In this document: positions 51,678-60,900 of the stretch, in pieces | Numbering within the stretch: the first letter of the stretch is position 1 | How the letters are laid out: each line of letters begins with the position of its first letter | NCBI GenBank assembly: GCA_011525915.1 | Contig: WYBM01000073.1 | Span: forward strand, 23,273-87,272 | Length of the DNA stretch: 64,000 nucleotides | Source: Ardenticatenaceae bacterium | GTDB lineage: Bacteria; Chloroflexota; Anaerolineae; Promineifilales; Promineifilaceae | Direction of reading: 5' to 3' | Position numbers and translations under genes: made by a program | The notes under the pieces: model-generated | What the model saw: only the letters and a program-made list of their open reading frames with translations | Told to the model about the DNA's origin: nothing | Databases searched by the model: none

Positions 51678-52559
51678 ATGCCTGAACATGCCATAGACAA
51701 AGTTGTCATTTATTCTGATGGCGGTTGTGACCCCAACCCGGGTATTGGTGGGTGGGCGGCGGTACTGCACTATGGCGGCCATGAAAAGGTACTGACGGGG
51801 AATGATCCGGTCAGTACCAACAACCGCATGGAGCTAACGGCCGCTATAGAGGCGTTAAAGGCTTTAAAACGGCCGTGTGTCATTACCTTCTATACCGATT
51901 CAGAGTATGTACGCAAGGGTATTACCGAATATATTGAGCGGTGGGCGGCCAAAAAGTGGAAAGATGTAGCCAATGCTGACCTCTGGCAGCAGCTCTGGCC
52001 TCTGGTACAAAAACATCACATTGAATGGCAGTGGGTAAAAGGTCACGCCGGGAATGAACTTAACGAGCGTGTTGACCAACTGGCCAGACAGGCCCGGCTA
52101 GAAATTACACCCTCTGAAGAGATCGCCGCTGACGTTCCCCGGCTTTACCTGCGGTCTTCGTGTAAAGGTAACCCAGGGCCTGGGGGCTGGGGTGTTGTGT
52201 TGGAACAAGGCCATGACACCTACCAGGCCAGCGGTTCAGCCCTGGAAACAACCAATAATCGTATGGAAATCACTGCCGCAATTGAAGGTTTACTGCTGCT
52301 GTCACCGGGCAGTACGGTGCAAATTTTCACCACATCTGATTATCTGTACCAGGGCATTACACAGTGGATTCATGGGTGGCGGCGGCGCAACTGGCAAAAA
52401 AAAGGTGATCAACCTGTGGCTAACGCCGATTTATGGCAGGCGCTTGATCGGCTGAGCGCCGATTATGCTGTACGTTGGATCAACGCCAAAGGTCAGGTGT
52501 TACCCGGTTTGACAGAAGCCGGACAACTGGCAGCCGCCGCAGTGCAAGTAGCTGCCTGA
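51678..52559 (+). CDS. Tandem RNase HI protein, second domain degenerate
   Basis: 293 residues with two RNase HI domains. The first (about 5-140) has the full catalytic set: YSDGGCDPNPG, NNRMELTAAIEAL, YTDSEYV, VKGHAGNELNERVDQLA. It should cut RNA in RNA-DNA hybrids. The second (about 153-280) keeps the fold and NNRMEITAAIEGL, but SDGG is SSCKGNPGPGG, the TDS Asp is displaced (TTSDYL), and the His loop is gone (KGQVLPGLTEAG). It is probably inactive and may bind hybrid. GGGCA near the ATG is a poor ribosome site. Confidence 0.88.
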   Translation: MPEHAIDKVVIYSDGGCDPNPGIGGWAAVLHYGGHEKVLTGNDPVSTNNRMELTAAIEALKALKRPCVITFYTDSEYVRKGITEYIERWAAKKWKDVANADLWQQLWPLVQKHHIEWQWVKGHAGNELNERVDQLARQARLEITPSEEIAADVPRLYLRSSCKGNPGPGGWGVVLEQGHDTYQASGSALETTNNRMEITAAIEGLLLLSPGSTVQIFTTSDYLYQGITQWIHGWRRRNWQKKGDQPVANADLWQALDRLSADYAVRWINAKGQVLPGLTEAGQLAAAAVQVAA

Positions 52560-52565
52560 ACCAGG

Positions 52566-52790
52566 TTATGCCTTTTCGACCATCTGGCAAGTGACATGCA
52601 GAAAGCCAAAGTTGCCAGTGACGGGGGTTAACTCTTGCACTTCTAACACTTCAAAACGTTGTCTGCCAAATGTCACAATTTCCCCTACCTCTGGTCGTTT
52701 ATCCATGCTAACGATGGCCCCCGGATGTGTACTACCCACCACCACATAGCTTACCTGGTAAAAAACCTCTTCATTTACGTTTTCGCTCAT
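52566..52790 (-). CDS. Small conserved-looking beta protein, unknown
   Basis: 74 residues starting MSENVNEEVFYQVSYVVVGS. It reads as a small beta barrel (PGAIVSMDKRPEVGEIVTFGR, RFEVLEVQEL) with no catalytic motif. GGAGG lies 10 bases before the ATG. It follows the cNMP-binding gene by 25 bases on the same strand and is probably in its operon. The upstream extension of the frame to 52856 overlaps that gene and is unlikely. Function unknown. Confidence 0.7.
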   Translation of the reverse strand: MSENVNEEVFYQVSYVVVGSTHPGAIVSMDKRPEVGEIVTFGRQRFEVLEVQELTPVTGNFGFLHVTCQMVEKA

Positions 52791-52815
52791 AGCGCTCGTT
52801 CCTCCGTCTTTCGTT

Positions 52816-53253
52816 TTACAATTCTGCCAGGTTGCGGTGGCGCAGTTTAAAGGCAATGTCTGTGGCCAGATTGCGCATAACTATGAACCCAATGTAGTTA
52901 TGTTGGTTGCAGAGGTCATAAAACGATTCGCTGTCAATCAAATAGAGTGAGGCGCCTTCTTCGGTAGCTTTTACTGAAGCCGAACGGTACCCCTGGTCAA
53001 TGAGCGCCATCTCGCCGATAACCTGGGCCTTCCCCAACATCACCAGACCCCGCGCATTATCCAATCCCTGGATAAAAACATCTACTGAACCCTCGGCAAT
53101 GATGTACATTTCCGTGCCGGTGGTGTTTTGCTCAATGATGAGCTCCCCGGGCTGCAATGAGACCTGACGGCATATGGCGGCTATTTTTTCCAGTTCTTTA
53201 CCAGTGAGTCCCCGAAATAACTGTACACGTTTCAGCAAATTGGTAATAGCCAT
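52816..53253 (-). CDS. Stand-alone cyclic-nucleotide-binding-domain protein
   Basis: 145 residues, only a cNMP-binding (Crp-type) domain: ELIIEQNTTGTEMYIIAEGSVDVFI, then VIGEMALIDQGYRSASVKA, a phosphate-binding-cassette region where the usual Arg follows GYRSA. There is no helix-turn-helix, so it cannot be a Crp regulator by itself. It probably acts as a ligand-dependent partner. Upstream 115 bases lead to the divergent tRNA-Leu gene. First gene of a two-gene operon. Confidence 0.87.
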   Translation of the reverse strand: MAITNLLKRVQLFRGLTGKELEKIAAICRQVSLQPGELIIEQNTTGTEMYIIAEGSVDVFIQGLDNARGLVMLGKAQVIGEMALIDQGYRSASVKATEEGASLYLIDSESFYDLCNQHNYIGFIVMRNLATDIAFKLRHRNLAEL

Positions 53254-53326
53254 AAGTGTCCTCCTCGCATGTCAGAAATCTATGTGTCTACTAAGGATTG
53301 TACACGATGAGGGCGGGAAAATATAG

Positions 53327-53354
53327 TTGACAATTGCAAATGTGTTGGTAAACT
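53327..53354 (+). promoter_or_regulatory. Promoter of tRNA-Leu
   Basis: TTGACA (53327-53332), 16 bases, TAAACT (53349-53354), 14 bases before the mature tRNA. Confidence 0.7.
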
Positions 53355-53368
53355 ACCGCCAGCTTTGA

Positions 53369-53452
<84 letters not shown>

Positions 53453-53455
53453 TCT

Positions 53456-53496
53456 AAGACCTGGCAGGTTGACCAAAAACCTACCAGGTCTTTTTG
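53456..53496 (+). terminator. Terminator of tRNA-Leu
   Basis: AAGACCTGGCAGGTT and AACCTACCAGGTCTT pair with one mismatch around a short loop, followed by TTTTTG. Confidence 0.85.
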
Positions 53497-53621
53497 TTTG
53501 AGAAATCTGGCACAAAAGGTATAATTGCCGCTCAGTAAAATCATACACCCTGTGGGAAGATGTCATTAGACAAAAGCGCAAAAGTTTTTGAATATGCATA
53601 GTGAATAGTTGAGGGATTTTT

Positions 53622-54713
53622 ATGATATTTCTTATCGCTTGTCTGGCGGTTTTGATACCGGTGGTTTTGGGTGGGTTGATCGCCTGGGCTACGGCTGGGT
53701 TTGCTACCAGTGTCAACAAAACTAAGCTTGAGCTTGAAGAGAAAGACAAAGGGTATAATCCGGCCGTTACCCTGGGTCATAAAATAAAGACGGCGGCTGA
53801 TCCTGAAGCGCAGTTAAAAGCAGCGCGGCGATTGGCAGCAGCCAAAGCGGCCGCTTTGCCCCGTGGGGCCAATATGCGTATTGGCCGGTTAGGGCAAGAG
53901 AATTTACACACAGCGGGTGAGACCCAGGCTCTGGAGAATGATCCGCTCACGGCCGTGCGCATTGCTACGCATCACGGGTGGGATGGCGCCAGAACGGGTG
54001 CCGTAGCGGCCGCGCCTGCGGCCGTGGCTGCACCAGCCGCGGGGGCGGTAGCTGCCCCTACTGGCAAAATTGAGCTCGTTCCCGGCAAGGACTATCCTCA
54101 TATTCAAATCACCGATAGTATGTCACCGGAAGAAGTACGGAAAGCGCGCATTGCCAACGCCAAAGCCAAATCTGCGGCTACCAAGGCGGCCAAAGCGGCT
54201 GGTGTTCCTGCCGCGGCTCCAGTAGCGGTCTCTGGTGAAGCACCGCCGACGGCGGTGGCTGCCCCTGTGGCCACGGCCGTAAGCATTGAACCACCTCAAC
54301 TTACCGAAATCACCGACAGTATGTCGCCGGAAGATGTGCGCAAAGCGCGTATTGCTAACTCCAAGGCGACCTCAGCCTTTAACAAGGCGTTAAAGGCGGC
54401 CGGCATTGACCCTAAAGATGTGGAAATTGTAGACGGTAAGGTAGTCATCCCTGGAGGTGGTACCCCCGTGATAGCTGCCCCGGTGGCGGTCGCCCCGGGA
54501 GTGGCTGAAGCCGTACCCGCAGCGGCCGCACCGGCCCCATCCGCAGCGCCGACAGCCGCTGCATCCACAGTTCCCGCACCAGACTACATTGCTATTACGG
54601 ATGATATGTCACCAGACGATGTCCGCAAGGCGCGTATCCAGAATTCAAAGCTGAAGTCAGAGTATAACAAGGCGTTAAAAGCGGCGGGGATTGACCCGAA
54701 GTCCGTCCAGTAA
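53622..54713 (+). CDS. Membrane-anchored Ala-rich protein with triple repeat module
   Basis: 363 residues of unknown function. One N-terminal membrane helix (IFLIACLAVLIPVVLGGLIA) is followed by a charged region and then three copies (about 166-195, 225-260, 326-360) of a module close to ITDxMSPEDVRKARIxNxK followed by xxSxxNKALKAAGIDPK. Copies are joined by long Ala/Pro/Val linkers. The layout (small helical module on Ala-Pro tethers) recalls peripheral-subunit-binding domains of acyltransferase E2 chains, but the sequence does not match convincingly. A good terminator follows. Confidence 0.75.
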   Translation: MIFLIACLAVLIPVVLGGLIAWATAGFATSVNKTKLELEEKDKGYNPAVTLGHKIKTAADPEAQLKAARRLAAAKAAALPRGANMRIGRLGQENLHTAGETQALENDPLTAVRIATHHGWDGARTGAVAAAPAAVAAPAAGAVAAPTGKIELVPGKDYPHIQITDSMSPEEVRKARIANAKAKSAATKAAKAAGVPAAAPVAVSGEAPPTAVAAPVATAVSIEPPQLTEITDSMSPEDVRKARIANSKATSAFNKALKAAGIDPKDVEIVDGKVVIPGGGTPVIAAPVAVAPGVAEAVPAAAAPAPSAAPTAAASTVPAPDYIAITDDMSPDDVRKARIQNSKLKSEYNKALKAAGIDPKSVQ

Positions 54714-54740
54714 TCAGTAAATCGTCATCGGTAATTGGTG

Positions 54741-54780
54741 ACGGCCGTCTGCCCAGGCAGGCGGTCGTTTTTGTTTTACA
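54741..54780 (+). terminator. Terminator built on an ACGGCCGT copy
   Basis: ACGGCCGTCTGCC-CA-GGCAGGCGGTCGT forms 13 pairs including G-U pairs, followed by TTTTTGTTTT. The 5' arm starts with the overrepresented octamer. Confidence 0.85.
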
Positions 54781-54947
54781 CGGTTATATTTGCCAGTTTT
54801 GTCGTCATCTTCCTTTTCTGAGCGTTGAGTCGATATAAAGGTGTCCAGATGCCACACCGGTCTGTGGTGTCAGACATAATTTGTATTTGTAGGAGACTGG
54901 CTGCTTTTTGATCCGGTCAGCGTTACGTTATTCTCAGAGAGGACATA

Positions 54948-57900
54948 ATGACAACCCATAAACACAGAACTAATTACCCCCTTTTCCCCAGAGGTAAGCG
55001 TGCTGCTTATCTTATCAATTTAATCGTCGTACTCAGTTTTTTGTGGCAGCCAGTGGCATACCTTCTGGCTCAAAGCCCGGATGAAGCCCCCCTGGCAAAC
55101 CCGGCGGATCAGGTGGTGGAAACGTGGCAGGACGACGGCCGTTTTACCTATGAAGAGGCCAGCCCTACCCCGCTGCCGCCCCCCATTCAACTACCGGCCT
55201 TGGCCAGTGACCTGGCTGAACTCATCCCGGTGGGCCTACCCACCGTTAAGGCCACGGCTCAGGAAGACACCTATACGGCGATTATTGCGCCAGCGGGCAC
55301 GGCCGTGACCTTCCCCGACCTGCCGTTTGTGCTTATTGCTGACACTGGTGCTGTAAATGAGGCCGTGACTGTGAATGTGACACCACAAACGGCCGTGCCC
55401 ACGGCTGAAGAAGGGGGTATTGCCGGCAGTGTTGCAGCTTACCAACTTTCCTTCACCGCCGCCGATGGCCTGCCGGTGGTTGCCTTTCATCGCCCAGTTT
55501 ATATAGCCATAGATTTGCGCAAAGTGGAGGGGGCGCCTGAAGCCCCGGAAGCATGGTTCCTGGCTTTTCGGGATGAGCGTGAACCGCTCACCTGGCGTTA
55601 TCATGCTGCCACCGCTCATGATGAAGCTGGGCTGATCAGCGCTGCGGTTGAAACGTTTATCCCCACTGCAGCTACATTGGTGGCCGGGGGAGTACCTACG
55701 GCCGTAGAAACGGCCGTGGCCCCGGAAAACCCACCCACAGATGACCCCTTACCCAACGACGGCACACCTTCGCCCTGGCGCTACCAGTGGCAGCTTCCCA
55801 CCGTTTCTTCCTTTAGCGGGGCCGCCACGGTCTCCTATCCCATTCCTGTGCCGCCCGGCCGTGCCGGCTTGCAGCCCAACATTGATATCTCTTACTCCAG
55901 CCGTGGTCTGGATGCGCTGACCTTCACCGACGGTATGGATCAGGGTGTCTTGGGGCTGGGTTGGTCTTTGAACAGCATCCAGATCAGCCGGGATAACACC
56001 AAGCTGCTTTGGGACGGCGCTCACTATGTGATGCACCACGGTGATCTGTTTTCGCTGGTGCTCAATGGGCAAAGTCACCGTCTGTTTTGGCTCAGTACCG
56101 CTGGTAATACCCGTACTTACTACGCCTTCAATGCGCCGCAGCTGCGCGTGCGCCAAATTTATGACCCCAACGCCGTCGGCAGCAACAGCGATAAAGTCTA
56201 CTGGACCGTGCAGACGTCTGACGGCACCACCTACCGCCTGGGCTATACGGAAGATGCAGAAACGGGCCAGACCATCTGGCCGGGCTCCATGTTACAGACC
56301 ATGGGCAACCAGGCAGCGGGTGCCCGTACTGATTATGGCGGTTTGCGTTGGCTGGTAGATACGGTCACTGATGTTCACGGCAATCAAATCCAATATGACT
56401 ACAGCGAATGGAGTGAACAGGCAGAGCGATACGAACAAACCCCTGGTGTGAATGGTGACGAAACAGACGTCACTACTTCTCGAGCGGCGCTGCAGGAGGT
56501 TCGTTACAACTACGCCAACCTGGCCGCCGACGCCAATACTCGCGTTAGCGGCGCTTACGCCAGCAAAATCACCTTCACGCTGTTGGCCACCCACCTGCTG
56601 GACAAAATCAACCTCTATCATCTGGATCTGGCCGTTCCTTACAAGGTATTTAATGTGCAGGTGGACGCCGACAGCCTGAATAACACCGCCTGTGGCCAGG
56701 GTGGCCGCCCAAATATTATCAGGCGGGTGAGCACCATCCGCGAGGAGAACGGCGACGGATCACTGTTTTTACCAGCTACCACCTATGCCCCGGTGATCTT
56801 ATCACACAACATCAACAATTCCAGCTGCCATCGCTTTAGTTATTTGCAAGAGGTGACCAATGGTTATGGTGGGCGGATTCGGTTTACCTACGCGGCCGAC
56901 GGCCGTTTCAGCGGCAATACGAACGTGCCAGACTATGGCCAATCCTACTTTGTCACCCAAACCGAAACCTGGGATGGTGTTCATGCCACGGCCGCTGTCA
57001 CTTCCTACAACTTTCAGTTTCCCTGTTATGATCAGGCAGACGGCAATGTAGGTACCTTGCCCGGCGCTGTTAACTGCCTGGTCGGTGATTATCCATATCC
57101 GTTTGATTTGCCGCACGGGGCGCTGGTAGGTTTTGCCCAGACCACCATCACCAGCCGGGATTATGACGGCACCATTTTAAACACACAGTTTGCCCAGTTC
57201 CGGCGCGGTCTTAACCGGCAAGACCCCAATGATCCAGATTACCGGGGCAAGGCCGGACGGTCGTATCACTCCCAACTTAAGGACGCCGGTAACTTTGTGC
57301 TGCAACAAACAGATACCACGTATGCTACCGATACCGGCACGGCCTTTAACTTCACCTATACCGCCAGTGAATGTGCTACCACGCACGTTCGTGGCGGGCA
57401 GAGCAGCCAACAGTGTAAAACCTACACCTACGGCCGTCAGGGCGGCATCCAATACGGCAACCTGACACGCATGGAAGAAGAAGGGTATCTGGGCGGGGTC
57501 GCCAACCAAAAGCGGCTGGTCTACCGCGAGTATTATCCCAACACCACCCGCTGGATTGTGGGCGCGGTAGCCCGTGAAGCGGTGTACACCGGCACGGCCG
57601 GCCAGCCCATTGATCCGGCCAGCAGCAACCCCATCACTGAATCACGCAACTATTATGATGACAGCGCCAGTTGGAACGCCGCGCCGGCCGCCGGTAAGGT
57701 GACCCAGGTAGAGCAGATGCAGGAAAATACGGTGACGGTGATCCCCCCATCGCCTACGCCGCCACCGCCTACACCTCTGCCTACTGCTACTACCGTACCT
57801 ACTGTCACTCCCTCGCCCACTCCCTTGCCGACACCGGGTCCGCCACTGCCACCATATGGTCTAGTAGCCGTCTTCTATGGGCCAGAATATGGTGTTGAGC

Positions 57901-60900
57901 TTTCGTGGAGCCATGATGACAGAAACAATGTATCTTTCTTTAATGTTTTTCGGAGTTCCTCATCACCAGTGCCCATAGATGAGGAGCATCTGATTGCTGA
58001 AAAATTATCTAATACCACTAGTAACTATACAGATCAAACCCTGACGGGATACTTTTATTATGTGGTTTTAGCTATGAATACTTATGGAAATGCCCCTTCC
58101 AATACCGCCTATGCCAGTGGATGTGGTATGTGTCGTGGTTTTGAACAGCCATCCTCTGAGGCGCCCAAAACGGCCGTCTACGCCATTGTGCAAACCATCG
58201 GCTATGACAGCTATGGTAATGCCACCCTGGTGACAGATGCCAATGGCAACGACACGGCCGTTACCTATGATGGCACCTATCACCTTTATCCTGTGTCCAC
58301 CAGCAACGAACTGGGGCATACACAGCTTTATGGCTACAATTACCTGAACGCCAGCCAGAACAACACCCCTCCCGGTTCTTTGCGTGAAGCACGTGACGCC
58401 AACGGCTTGTGGACTTACTATTTCTATGACGCCTACGGCCGTTTGGAGCGTGTCTTCCGCGGCTGGACCGAGCAGGGTGGGGATTGGACCAAGCCCTCTG
58501 AAGTTTATCGTTACAACGACACCGACGTGCCTCTTCGCATAACCAGTTGGCGCAAGACCCAGGATAATGCCGCAGCCTGGTCTAATGGCGGTGTTTTTGA
58601 ACGCACCTTTTATGATGGCTTTGGCAACCCCATTCAAGTGCAGGCGCCACATACCAATTGGAGTGGCAATGCCGTCACCGGAGCCAACACTGGCCAGCGG
58701 CGGGTGGTGGACACTATCTATAACGCGGCCGGGCAGGCCATCTCCCAAAGTGAGCCGTATTATGCCACCGCTTACGGCGGCAGCGGCAGTTACTATGTGA
58801 CCCCCAGCGTGACCGCCCGCAAGGTAAACTCCGTCTATGATGCTGCCGGCCACACCGTGCAAACGGTGGGGTTGGATGGCAGCGTTAGCAGCGCCGTGTT
58901 TGGCAACCGCAGCCTTTACAGCCAGGATGCCAACAACCATATCAAGGCGTCTTACGTGGACGCTGCCGGCCAGCTGGTGGCCGTCGATGAAACGGTAGGC
59001 CGCTTCAGCGATAACTTTGAAGATGGAGACCTGGCCGGTTGGAGCCAGAGTGGTAATGTGGCTGTTAACAGTGGCGTGGTCACCCTTACGGGAGACAATA
59101 CCTACAACAATAAAATCAGCCGGGCCCTGGTTACCACTGGTGATGGTGGTGCTGCCTTCTCCTTTAAGGTAAGCCATATCGACATGGAAGCCAATCTATA
59201 CCTGGATTACGGCACCTACGGCGCCTCGGATTATCGTCGGTGGGCCATTCGGATTGAACAGCAGCAGTTGAAGCTAGAGCGGTACGTGGGCACGTCTCAT
59301 CCCACCACCCCCCTGATGCCGGTAAAGGCCAACACCTGGTACCGGGCCGTCTTACGAGGCAGTCAATCGGCTGCCTCACATACACTGGTCATCTGGGAAG
59401 CAAATAACCCGGCGCAGATGGCGGAAATCCGGCTGCTTGAGAATGCTTCCTGGCAACAACCAGGCTGGCGCTTTGGGGTAGAGGCGTACACCAGCGGTAT
59501 GTCTGTCACGTTTGATAACTATGATGAGCTGGAATTTAACCGTACCAGCTACCAGTATGACCTGGTGGGTAACCTGACCCGTGTCACAGACCCCTTAAAC
59601 AATGTGACCCAGATGATTTATGATGCCGCCGGCCGCAAACGGACCATGAGTGATCCGGACATGGGCCAGTGGTATTATGCCTATGACAATGCCGGCAATT
59701 TGCGGTCACAAACGGATGCCAAAGTGCAGACCATCGCCTTTGAGTATGATGCGCTCAACCGGCTGGCTGCCAAACGACAGGGCCTTGGCGGCGCTTACCT
59801 GGCGACGTATAGTTATGATGACACCGCCGGCGGCAACAAGGGTCTGGGCCAGCGCACGGGTATGACCGCCTATTACCCGCCGGGTGTGCCCCACAACAGC
59901 GCCAGTTGGCGTTATGACACCCTGGGGCGTGTGACGCAGGAGACGCGGCAGGTGGCGGGTAATACCTATGCCTTTGCGTTTGCTTACACTCAGGGTGACG
60001 TGCCGGTGACCGTCACGTACCCTGGCGGCAGCGGCGGCCAGGCGGGCGAGGTGGTGACCACCAATTACTACTGGCAAACGGGGCAGCCCAAAACGCACAT
60101 CGGCGACAGCAACTATGTGCAGGAAGCGCAGTACAACCGGGCCGATGGGCAGCTCACCCGCCTGAACATGCCCAGCAGTTCCATTTATACGACGTTTGGG
60201 TATGACAGCTTCAGCCTGCGCCTGAACGCCATCAGAACCTATTCCGGCAGCGCTACCCGTTTCCGCTATGCGTATACCTATGATCTGGTGGGGAACATCA
60301 CCAGCATTCTGGATTATGTGCCGCCGGGCGGGGGATCAACCCAAACACAAACCTTTACCTATGACACGCTCAACCGGCTGACCAGGGCTTATACCAGCGG
60401 CGGCAATGCCGGGCAGTATGACGAAAGCTACAGCTACAACGCACTGGGCAACCTGGAGAGTAAGGGTGGGGCGAGTTATACCTATAATGGGGGCAAGCCC
60501 CATGCCGTCACTCACCTGAACAATGTGCAGAAGTATTGGTATGATGCCAACGGCAATATGACCCGGCGCATCGACGGCCAGAACCGTGACTGGACGCTGG
60601 GCTGGACGCCGGAAAACATGCTGCAAACGGCAACGAATAACCAAAACGACGCCCTGCGTTTTATCTATGATGCCGACGGCATGCTGCTGCTGCGGGTGGA
60701 AGATGAAGGCCAGCCGACGGAGCAAAAGACGGTGTACCTGGGCAAAATTTTTGAGCATAACCTGACCCTGAACAGCTACCGTAAACATTACCTGTTTGCC
60801 GGTAGATTGATAGCCATACGGGAAGGGCTGACCGCCGGCAGCGGCGTCAGCTACCTGGCCAGCGACGCCCTGGGCAGCGTAACCACCACCTTGTTTGCCA

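Noticed and set aside
58068..59177. 369-residue minus-strand open frame
   Set aside because: Shadow of the YD-repeat gene; composition follows the opposite strand of the repeats.
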